Shown piece by piece: positions 1-7,100 of a DNA stretch of 8,079 nt; within the stretch, counting starts at the first letter, position 1; each line of letters opens with the position of its first letter. Origin of the DNA: JAAZXR01 sp040265175 (lineage in GTDB: Bacteria; Myxococcota_A; Polyangia; Nannocystales; Nannocystaceae); assembly GCA_040265175.1 (NCBI GenBank), contig JBDQGY010000201.1:1-8079 (forward strand). The letters run 5' to 3'. Both the position numbers and the translations under genes were made by a program. The notes beneath the pieces are model-generated. The model saw only the letters and a list, made by a program, of their open reading frames with translations, did no database searches and was not told the origin of the DNA.

Positions 1-324
1 ATCTTGCACGACGATCTCGGCGTCCCCGTAGGCGGCACGCTCCACATCGCCATGCCCGACGGGACCCAATCGGAATCCCTGTTTTTACCCGGCAGCTACC
101 GCGTCGGTACAAGCGCTGCCTGCGAGCTTCGAATCGAAGGGGACGGCGTCCACAACATTCACGCCGTCCTGGAGTGGAGTGGGAGCCCCAACGTGCCGAG
201 AATTCGACCCCTCAAGCGCGACGCCCCCATCTTCGTCGACCAACAGCCCCTCCGCGGCGCCATGGACCTAGGCTCGGGTCAGTGGGTGACGGTGGGCGAC
301 GCACACCTCGCGGTGACTTTCTAA
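1..324 (+). CDS. FHA-domain protein, 3' end (5'-partial)
   Basis: The frame is open from the first base and ends at TAA 322-324, so this is probably the C-terminal end of a longer protein. A TTG at position 4 is a possible start, but nothing upstream is visible to judge it. Residues about 24-106 (counted from that TTG) look like a forkhead-associated fold: beta-strand-rich, with YRVGTSAACELRIEG where FHA domains have the G-R turn followed by a small-residue/Cys strand, then a VHNIHAVLEW segment matching the usual S-R-x-H-A strand, and a late IFVDQQPL strand like the usual NGT-x-V-N-G. FHA domains normally bind phosphothreonine on partner proteins, often next to Ser/Thr kinases or secretion genes. 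Here the conserved Arg after Gly35 is Thr36, and the Ser of S-R-x-H is not visible (H50-N51-I52-H53), so phosphopeptide binding is doubtful. The fold call is reasonable; the function is unknown. Confidence 0.7.
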   Translation: MLHDDLGVPVGGTLHIAMPDGTQSESLFLPGSYRVGTSAACELRIEGDGVHNIHAVLEWSGSPNVPRIRPLKRDAPIFVDQQPLRGAMDLGSGQWVTVGDAHLAVTF

Positions 325-494
325 GCGGGCCCTGCACAGTCCGAGCGACCGTTCCTTCACGCCACCCGACCGCCCCGAGTCGCTCCACCCAGGGATTACC
401 GCTGCCGACCGGCGCGGGCCTCCCCGCAACGCGGACGCCTCGATGAGCCACAAACGCCGCCGGGCAAAGCGCGGACGGCGACCGCATTTGTGTT

Positions 495-522
495 TTGACA
501 AACTGCGGTTCCCTCTGATAGC
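495..522 (+). promoter_or_regulatory. Predicted sigma70-type promoter for tRNA-Pro
   Basis: A perfect -35 hexamer TTGACA lies at 495-500. A GATAGC -10-like element at 517-522 follows a 16-bp spacer. Transcription would begin near 528-530, six to eight bases before the mature tRNA 5' end at 536. The -35 is convincing; the -10 is a weak match (3 of 6). Confidence 0.5.
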
Positions 523-535
523 TAGCCATTCCCAA

Positions 536-650
<115 letters not shown>

Positions 651-681
651 ATTCGGAAAGATTCCAAGTACGAGATCCCCG

Positions 682-699
682 TGTCTGAAGCTGTCTGAA
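682..699 (+). repeat. Tandem direct repeat TGTCTGAA x2, 10-bp period, upstream of the REC-XRE gene
   Basis: TGTCTGAA occurs at 682-689 and again at 692-699, separated by GC, so equivalent bases lie one helical turn apart on the same DNA face. The pair ends 52 bp before the regulator's ATG and just before a -10-like TACAAC (705-710). The position suits a transcription-factor operator, perhaps for autoregulation by the downstream XRE protein. That is inference from spacing only. Confidence 0.4.
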
Positions 700-751
700 C
701 CCCCTACAACCCTAGCTCGCTCGCACAAAAAATCTGACGGGTATGCGCTGA

Positions 752-1369
752 ATGTGCGATGCTCACAGGGTGTCGAGGCTTCGGGTTTTAGTAGTCGATG
801 ATGATGTCAACGTCTGTGACGTGATCATGGAGTTGTTGAGCCCCGTGGGCTGCGATGTCGTTCCCATCAACTCCCCCACGGACGCGCTGCAAAAACTCCG
901 CGCCAAAGAGACCTTTCACGTCCTCATTTTGGATCTTCGCATGCCCGAGATGGATGGGCTTGACTTCCTGCGCATGGTCCGAAAGTTTGACCAAGACATC
1001 GCCGTCATCATCCTCACCGGATTCCCAACGCTCCAAACCGCGACGGACGCTATCGAGTACGACGTCTCCGCCTATATGCAAAAGCCCTTCGCCGGGGAGG
1101 ATCTCAAGAACACCGTCGATCGTGTGGCGCGGAAGAAGGGCATCATTGTCCGCCCCGAAGATGAGCTGCACGTCACGATTGGGCAACGTATTCGTGTGTC
1201 ACGAAAGACGCGCAACTTGACCCTGAAGCAGATGGGCCGCCGGACGGGGCTCTCGGTGAGCCTGCTCAGCCAGATTGAACGCGCGGAGAGTTCTGCGTCA
1301 ATCTCGTCGCTCTACAAAATCTCGACGGCTCTTGAGGTCCCTCTCACAGATCTGTTCGGCGACTTTTAA
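752..1369 (+). CDS. Orphan response regulator: receiver domain fused to XRE/Cro-CI helix-turn-helix
   Basis: This 205-residue regulator has two domains. Residues 10-127 are a CheY-like receiver with a complete active site: acidic D16/D17 after VLVV, phosphoacceptor D61 in LDLRMPEMDG, switch T89 and K111 followed by P112. Residues about 143-203 are an XRE helix-turn-helix (LTLKQMGRRTGLSVSLLSQIE, then SSASISSLYKISTAL). Phosphorylation at D61 would be expected to change DNA binding. Most bacterial response regulators carry winged, LuxR/FIS-type or AAA+ outputs; an XRE output is less common. No histidine kinase lies in the window, so it is an orphan here. ATG 752 follows immediately after a stop; GTG 770, which removes six residues and starts just before the receiver, is equally plausible because neither has a clear ribosome binding site. 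Transcription is likely from the region holding the TGTCTGAA repeats. It is convergent with the ChaC gene 19 bp downstream. Confidence 0.93.
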   Translation: MCDAHRVSRLRVLVVDDDVNVCDVIMELLSPVGCDVVPINSPTDALQKLRAKETFHVLILDLRMPEMDGLDFLRMVRKFDQDIAVIILTGFPTLQTATDAIEYDVSAYMQKPFAGEDLKNTVDRVARKKGIIVRPEDELHVTIGQRIRVSRKTRNLTLKQMGRRTGLSVSLLSQIERAESSASISSLYKISTALEVPLTDLFGDF

Positions 1370-1388
1370 TCCCCTCCGGCGTCACCGG

Positions 1389-1958
1389 TCACCGGGTGTA
1401 TTCACCGTCGCCGACGTCGAGTCTACCGCCGCGACGAAGCGCTTCGTAAATCTCTTCGAGGTGCGCTTCGCGTACGCCTTCCTGCGCGAGCGCGTCGCGA
1501 AGCCGCAAAAAGTAGTCGAGGTTGCGGCCGCTGGGTCCGCTTGACACAGCGATGACCGAAGCGATCTCTTCCGGGTCGTCGCTGCCGAGATAGTGAGGGT
1601 TGGACGGGGTCGCGATGTAGGTCGTCGCCCGCATCGATGCGGCCCCGTTCGATGGGGTAACGACGACCTCCACCCGGTCGTACCCATTTTTTTCGCGGTG
1701 ATCGAGGCGTCCCATCACCGCCTCCCACACCTCCTCATGCACGCGATAGCAGGCGCCAAGACTCCGCGCATTCGCCTCGGGAGCGAGGGTCACCACCCTC
1801 CCCGGTGCGCCAGGCACCCCTCGGTGGTCGGTGGACCCCTGCCAAAATCGACGTGTCCAACCGGCGGCGGTCCCCACCACCCTCGCCTCGTGCTGGAACC
1901 CCGGGCGCCAGATCAGCGAGCCGTAGCCGAATATCCACCGTGAAACCGCCGTGGTCAC
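1389..1958 (-). CDS. chaC: ChaC-family gamma-glutamylcyclotransferase
   Basis: Predicted cytosolic enzyme of 189 residues. ChaC-family members cleave the gamma-glutamyl bond of glutathione, releasing 5-oxoproline and Cys-Gly. Visible family features are the substrate-loop motif WIFGYGSLIW at residues 8-17, FWQGSTDHRG at 38-47 with PGRVVTL after it, the LDHREKNGYDR segment (85-95) with E89 as the probable catalytic glutamate, and a C-terminal SGPSGRNLDYFLRL helix region matching the G-P-x-G-x-N-x-x-Y-L of E. coli ChaC. Length fits the short ChaC2-like type. The start is uncertain. GTG 1958 places the GYGSL motif close to the N terminus, as is usual. An in-frame ATG at 2018 would add 20 residues with no family resemblance and would overlap the divergent gene, so GTG is preferred. 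No Shine-Dalgarno is seen; a TACACT -10-like element lies six bases upstream. A relaxed gamma-glutamyl substrate range cannot be excluded. Confidence 0.9.
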   Translation of the reverse strand: MTTAVSRWIFGYGSLIWRPGFQHEARVVGTAAGWTRRFWQGSTDHRGVPGAPGRVVTLAPEANARSLGACYRVHEEVWEAVMGRLDHREKNGYDRVEVVVTPSNGAASMRATTYIATPSNPHYLGSDDPEEIASVIAVSSGPSGRNLDYFLRLRDALAQEGVREAHLEEIYEALRRGGRLDVGDGEYTR

Positions 1959-1963
1959 GTGAC
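1954..1963. promoter_or_regulatory. Perfect 10-bp palindrome over the ChaC start
   Basis: GTCACGTGAC reads the same on both strands and covers the proposed GTG start of the ChaC gene (1956-1958) at one edge of the narrow divergent region. It could be an operator for a dimeric repressor. Palindromes this short also arise by chance several times in 8 kb, so the case rests on location. Confidence 0.25.
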
Positions 1964-1964
1964 G

Positions 1965-1995
1965 AGTGTAGAACAACTCCCGGCGTTGGTAGACT
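1965..1995. promoter_or_regulatory. Compact divergent promoter region, possibly producing leaderless mRNAs
   Basis: The two divergent start codons are 43 bp apart. On the + strand an extended -10 (TG at 1987-1988, one base, TAGACT at 1990-1995) lies six bases before the lipoprotein GTG at 2002. On the - strand TACACT (1970 to 1965) lies six bases before the ChaC GTG at 1958. Each hexamer matches TATAAT at four positions. With usual -10 to +1 spacing, both transcripts would begin at or within a base of the start codon, which would explain the absence of Shine-Dalgarno sequences. No convincing -35 is visible for either. This is inferred from spacing. Confidence 0.35.
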
Positions 1996-2001
1996 ACAAA
2001 G

Positions 2002-2811
2002 GTGCGTCGGCTCAGCATCACCTTTGTCGCAGCCGCCCTCGCCGGGCTGACCTGGAGCTGTGTGACCGCGGGTGCGCCGATGCCCCCTCGCGCCTCACCA
2101 GCAACGGCGCCGCAGGACCCACTCAACGAGCGGGCAGAGACCTGCGATCGCATCTGCGCCACCGTCGACACCTGCGCGACGCAGGAGGCGCAGATCCCCC
2201 AGCGGGTGTCGGACGCCTGCGTCGCGGGGTGCGAGGGGCTCCAGGGCTCTCCTACCGCGCTCGAATCGAGAGTCTTTGACTGCGCGTCTCTCGATGACTG
2301 CGGTGGGTTCGAGGTGTGCGCGCGGGCTGTCTTCCAGCCCGAGGCGAACCGATCGTGTGCGGCGACCTGCGACGCGCTCGGAGATTGTCGTGGGCAAGCC
2401 TCTGCCTCCTGCGTCCGTGACTGCGAGACGCACCGCGCCTCCACACTCTCTTCCACGCTGCCTCCCGCGCGCCCCTGCTCCGCGACAAGCACCTGCGACG
2501 CCCTCGAGGGTTGCATGGTGCGATGGAGAGGTTTCGACGACGCTCGCACACAGGTTGCCTCTCCCTCCGCCATGCCCGAGGCCCCCTCCGCGTGTCACGA
2601 ACTGTGCACCCGCAGTGTTCGATGTGCCGGCGAAGCCGCCCAACTCGCCGCGACAGAGGCAGCGCGTGTGGTCGCGCTGATGGACCAAGGGCTCGTGAGT
2701 TGCGTACTCGACTGCGAAGCCAACGTCGGTGACGACGCGGAGGAATCGGTCCGTAGCTGCGCGCACGCGGCGACATGCGAGGCGTTTAAAGAGTGCGCGA
2801 ACCGATTCTAG
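2002..2811 (+). CDS. Cys-rich putative lipoprotein with three eight-cysteine modules
   Basis: I do not recognise this 269-residue protein as a named family. Residues 1-20 form a signal peptide (R2-R3, a hydrophobic stretch FVAAALAGL, then LTWSC) whose C20 may be lipidated; W at -2 makes the lipobox imperfect. A Pro/Ala-rich linker follows (25-40). All remaining 24 cysteines form three units at 48-106, 119-171 and 198-265. Each unit follows C-x3-C-x5-C, a variable gap of 7-25, C-x3-C, a gap of 14-17, then C-x5-C-x5-C. An even eight cysteines per unit suggests four disulfides each, so an oxidising location (periplasm or cell surface) is likely. The only start available after the upstream TAG is GTG 2002, and no Shine-Dalgarno is seen. 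The end overlaps the glycerate kinase start by 19 bp, suggesting one transcript. Function is unknown; binding or structural roles are possible. Confidence 0.85.
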   Translation: MRRLSITFVAAALAGLTWSCVTAGAPMPPRASPATAPQDPLNERAETCDRICATVDTCATQEAQIPQRVSDACVAGCEGLQGSPTALESRVFDCASLDDCGGFEVCARAVFQPEANRSCAATCDALGDCRGQASASCVRDCETHRASTLSSTLPPARPCSATSTCDALEGCMVRWRGFDDARTQVASPSAMPEAPSACHELCTRSVRCAGEAAQLAATEAARVVALMDQGLVSCVLDCEANVGDDAEESVRSCAHAATCEAFKECANRF

Positions 2812-4100
2812 AGGCGCTCAAGGGCGCGGGGCTCCCCCCCCTATGGATCGACACGATCGTCTCGGCGATCGCCCATGGACTGTCCGAGGTCTCGCCCAAG
2901 CGATGCGTGAATCGAGGCCTGGATCAGCCTCTCGTTCAGCGGCGATTGCGAGCATTTGACGCGGCTTCTCCCCACAATTTGGTCGTGTTAAGCCTGGGCA
3001 AAGCGGCTCCCGGGATGCACGCCTCGCTCATCGACGGGCTCTCGAGGCTGCCCGACGCGCACAGATACACCACCCTCAACGCGGCGGAGGCCGCAAGCTC
3101 TCGAGAGGCGCTCATCGCCGAACACCCAGACCCTGGGGCAGGCTCGCTTAAGGTCGCCGCCTGGGCCCGAAACCAAGCAAAACACAGCGCCACCGGTGAT
3201 CTGCTCATCACATGTGTCTCCGGAGGAGGCTCCTCGATGATGTGCGGGTGGGGAACGGAGCACCACGCGGGGCGGCGCGCGCTCATCGCCAACTTGCGGG
3301 CTCGCGGCGCCAGCATCGAAGAGATCAACGCGGTTCGGTCTGCCCTCGATCCCCTCAAGTGTGGCGGTCTCCGGCGACAGTTCGAGCCTGGTGACACCCT
3401 CACCTTCGTCCTCTCCGACACGCCCTTCGCGCCCGCGAGCGTCGTCGCTTCGGGGCCCACGATCCCGTCTGCACGAGCGCCGATCGACGCGATCCTCGCC
3501 CGCTATGAACTCCCGCTCCACCACGACCACGCTGGGTGGACCAATGACACCGGCGCCGAGCCCCTTGGCGCTCGAGATACAGCCCACATGGTTGTCGAGG
3601 TGGGCGGCAACGACACGATGGTCACCGCTGTCGTCGAGGCGCTCCGAGAGGACATCGACGACGTCCACCGCGGCCCCTCCCTGCGAGGTGATGCGTTCGA
3701 GGCGGGACAGAGATTCGCACGGATGTTGTGCGAAGACGAGCGCAGCCTGATCGTCTCGGGCGGTGAGTGCACCACGGAGATCCGCGGCCGAGGACGTGGC
3801 GGACGAACCATGGAGTTCGCGTTGGGCGCTGCGCAACGCCTCCGCGGCCGCGCGCACCTCGGGGTTTTGGTCCTCTCCACCGACGGTCAAGACGGCACGA
3901 GCGGTGCGGGTGGCGCCGTGGCGCACGGTGGCACCCTCCTGGGTCTTCAGCGCCGCGGGCTCTCCTTGGCTGACCTCCTCTCGCGCAGCGACAGCGCGAC
4001 CGGTCTCCGCGCTGTCGCGGGGCTGATTGAATCACACCCCACAGGCACCAACGTCGCCGACATCGCCCTCGGATGGCGGCTCCCCGACGCTCCCACTTAA
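2793..4100 (+). CDS. gckA: Glycerate 2-kinase, MOFRL family (divergent)
   Basis: Cytosolic enzyme expected to convert D-glycerate and ATP to 2-phosphoglycerate, feeding lower glycolysis. At 435 residues it has the family's usual length. The N-terminal DUF4147-type domain shows GKAAPGM with the conserved K70, EHPDPGAGS (110-118), VSGGGSSMM (142-150) and VASGPT (218-223). The C-terminal MOFRL domain shows SGGECTTEIRGRGRGGR (322-338), TDGQDG (363-368) and PTGTN (416-420). Two otherwise conserved spots differ. The loop usually read as SDVxGDDP is SDTPFAPA (208-215), and the KGGRL motif reads KCGGL (189-193), so activity or substrate may differ from standard glycerate kinases. GTG 2793 is the first start after an in-frame TAA at 2787; GAGG (2779-2782) ten bases upstream may serve as the ribosome binding site. 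The start lies inside the Cys-rich gene, implying translational coupling. It converges with the next gene across 7 bp. Confidence 0.9.
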   Translation: MREPILEALKGAGLPPLWIDTIVSAIAHGLSEVSPKRCVNRGLDQPLVQRRLRAFDAASPHNLVVLSLGKAAPGMHASLIDGLSRLPDAHRYTTLNAAEAASSREALIAEHPDPGAGSLKVAAWARNQAKHSATGDLLITCVSGGGSSMMCGWGTEHHAGRRALIANLRARGASIEEINAVRSALDPLKCGGLRRQFEPGDTLTFVLSDTPFAPASVVASGPTIPSARAPIDAILARYELPLHHDHAGWTNDTGAEPLGARDTAHMVVEVGGNDTMVTAVVEALREDIDDVHRGPSLRGDAFEAGQRFARMLCEDERSLIVSGGECTTEIRGRGRGGRTMEFALGAAQRLRGRAHLGVLVLSTDGQDGTSGAGGAVAHGGTLLGLQRRGLSLADLLSRSDSATGLRAVAGLIESHPTGTNVADIALGWRLPDAPT

Positions 4101-4107
4101 ATCGCGA

Positions 4108-7100
4108 TCATTGGCTGCCCCACGCTCGGAACGATTCGAACGCGAAGGCGGCGCCAAGCTCCTCGGGCGCAGGCAGGTCCATGCGCACCTGGGCGTAGTC
4201 TCTCAGGTCCTCGGGCGTCGCCCGGTTCATCCGCAGCGCCACGAGTCCGGTCACCGCGACGAAGTGATCCGGCAGCCACGCCTCGGGGTCGTCTGCCTCT
4301 TCTTGCACGAGCGTCGCGAGGCGAGCGCCGTCTTCTTCGACGAGCGCGTCGAGCAGCTCGATCGCGCGCCCCCCCGCCACGGGCGCAGGCGGCTCCCAGT
4401 GACGCACGCGCTCGCACACCTCAGCCCACCACGGTGTCCCACGCAGCTCCACGTAGGGGGCGACCTCCTGGAAGACCCCGTAGGTCGCCCGCACCCAGTC
4501 CCCCCATGAGGCGATGCCGCGGACCAAGTTGGCGTCGGCGGTCTGCCACACCTTCATGAGCGATATGTCGATCTCTGGTGGTATCGGCGCCGCAGGATCT
4601 TCAAAGTACTCGAGCAACCTCGCCGCCCGCTCTGGCGCTTGGAACACGGTCGGGTCTCGCAGGTCGTTGAGACCCCGCGAACGATACGGCGCGCGTTGGA
4701 TCCCTCCCAGCCACCGATACATCGCCAGCGGTGACGCCCGCAGCTGCTCAAGAAAGGACGCGTAGAGCTTCATGAATCGCGCGCGCTCGGCCCCCGTGTC
4801 CAGGATGGGCCGCGCGTCGGTGTTGGGTGTCACGTCGCGGACCAGCGGGTGCAGCATGTCCCGATTGGCGGTGATCAGCGCGTCCACATCACCGATTCCA
4901 CGGACCCCGATCAAGTTCAGCGTCCACTGGAGCCCCTCCCATTCCAACGGCGCGTCCTGCAAGGTGAGCGGCGTACCGTCGTGAGAGGCCATGATCAGCC
5001 AGTCGAGGGCACCGACTTGTACGATCAGATACTGATCGAACTCATCATCGATGGCGGCGAGGACCGAGAGCATGAGCTCATCTCCGAGTTCGTACCCTTG
5101 AATCCACTGGCACAAGACGCCGTCGTCTTCGAGGTAGCGCTTGACCTCCCGATAAAAGTCCACCGTGAACAAGCTCGATACACCGCTCACCCACGGGTTC
5201 GTAGGCTCCGAGATGATCACGTCATACCGGGACTGCCGCGCCGAGAAGTAGGCCTTCGCGTCATCGAAGACCACATTGCTCCGGGGGTCGGCGTGCGCCC
5301 GAGCGTTCTCCGGTAGAAACAGCCGCGACGCCTCCACCATCTTCTCCTCGATCTCTACAGTGTCGAGGCGCTCCAAGGTCGGGCTGCCCAGCAGCACGTG
5401 GGCGGTCACCCCGGAGCCGAAGCCGATCAGCGCGACATCTGTGGCCTCAGGTCGCGCCAACAAAGGCAAGATCCCCACCAGGAACTGGTTCGGCTCGTCC
5501 CCCCCGATCTTGGGGCCCCGCGACGGCGGCCTTCCCTCTGGGAAGCGGTCGAGCACCACGGTGGCGTCTGGCTTGCCGTTCGTATAAACCACGCGCCGGC
5601 GCCCATCGTCAGCATCCTCGGTCAAGATGACCGTCGCGGTGCGTCCATCCTCGTAATACAAAACCTCCGACTGCGCCGGGAGATGACGTCGCCCGTTGCG
5701 GAACACCGCCGCGGCGAGCACCGCAGGATCGACCTGATAGACGAAGGCGCCGAAGGCCACCGTGGTCACGGCGGTCACCTGGGACAAGCGCATCGCCTGC
5801 GCGCGCGTCCGCGCGGCGATGACCCCACGCAACCTGAACAAAATCCACATGCCGAGCGCCATGTCGATACTCGCGCCGAGCACCAAGGTGAGCCGCAACC
5901 CCATCGCAGGGAGGAGCAGCGTGCCCGCGAGCACCGCGCCGAGAATAGCGCCCATGGTGTTCACAGCGTACACGCGACCTACGATGGACTCGCGCGCACC
6001 TCGGCGCAGCGCGAGATGTGTGACCAGCGGCAAGGTCATGCCCGCACAAAAAGTGGCGGGCAGCATGATCAAGAGGCAGATGAGATAGCGCAGCGCGTTG
6101 AAGGCGATCCATCCCCCCTCGGTGCGCAGCCCCCACTCGGACTCCAAGAGCGCGCCGAGCAGGTGCACCGCGAGCTGGTAGGCTGGGATCGTCACGACGG
6201 CGGAGAAGCCCATCAGCACCTGCACCATCGCGAGCACAAAGGCGGGACGCTTAAAGCGATCAATGCGACGCCGCACATAGCCGCTTCCGAGCGCGAGGCC
6301 TAGCACAAACGCCGAGAGCATCACCTCAAAAGAGTGGGTTGCGCTCCCGATGACCATGGAGAGCAGGCGAATCCACGCGATCTCGTAGATGAACGACGAG
6401 AGCCCCGTCGCGAAGGCGACGCAGAGCAGCAACAGCGCCCACGGCCGCAGCGCAGACCCGCCTTCGCGCGACATCGCGGGCTCTGGCTCTGCTCCCTCGG
6501 ACGCCACGGGCAGCGCCTTGGTCGGCGCGCGCTCGAGCAAGGCGAGCCCCATGATCACAAGATTTAACACCCCGGCGGCCGTCAGCGCCCCCGGGAGACC
6601 CACCCAGGGTACCAATACAAAACCTGAGAGCATCGCTCCAAGTGAGGCGCCGAGGCTGTTGGAAAAGTAGAGCACCCCGAGGACGTGCCCGCTGTCGTCG
6701 GGACGCCGACGCAGCACCCCCACGCTCATCAATGGAAAGGTCATCCCGAGCGCTACACAGGGCGGGAGGATCAACGCCGCCGCCATCCCCCACTTGACCA
6801 GCGTAACGCTCATCCCTCCACCAACCGCCGGGAAGACCACGTCGTAGGCGAGGCGCATGCACTGCGTGTAGAGGAGCGGGAACACCAGCGCGTACAAGCC
6901 TACGGCCCCCTCCAATAGGCCGTAGACCACCACCGGGCGACGGAGGCTCGCGACCCAACGCCCCGCGAGCCACGCCCCCACGGACATGCCCCCCATAAAC
7001 AACGCGAGCACCAGCACCTGGGCTGTCGCCGCGCTCCCCACAAACAGACGAATATAGCGAGACCAGATCGACTCATAGACGAGGCCGCACACCCCCGAGA

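Noticed and set aside
1370..1400. CACCGG/CCGGGTG hairpin between the REC-XRE and ChaC genes
   Set aside because: The pairing is short and bulged and has no T-run, so it does not support a terminator.
1959..2573. N-terminal extension of the ChaC reading frame upstream to 2573
   Set aside because: It runs antisense through the Cys-rich gene and has no ChaC-like features; high GC keeps the frame open.
2988..3926. Long - strand frame opposite the glycerate kinase
   Set aside because: The opposite strand carries full MOFRL motifs; this frame shows no recognisable domain and is a GC-rich shadow.
4101..4107. Terminator between the convergent glycerate kinase and membrane fusion genes
   Set aside because: Only 7 bp separate the stops, and no stem with a T-run is seen around them.
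5398..6303. Long + strand frame opposite the membrane fusion gene, His/Arg/Glu-rich
   Set aside because: Its composition is what the complement of hydrophobic membrane codons gives; the - strand has clear helices and Rossmann motifs.
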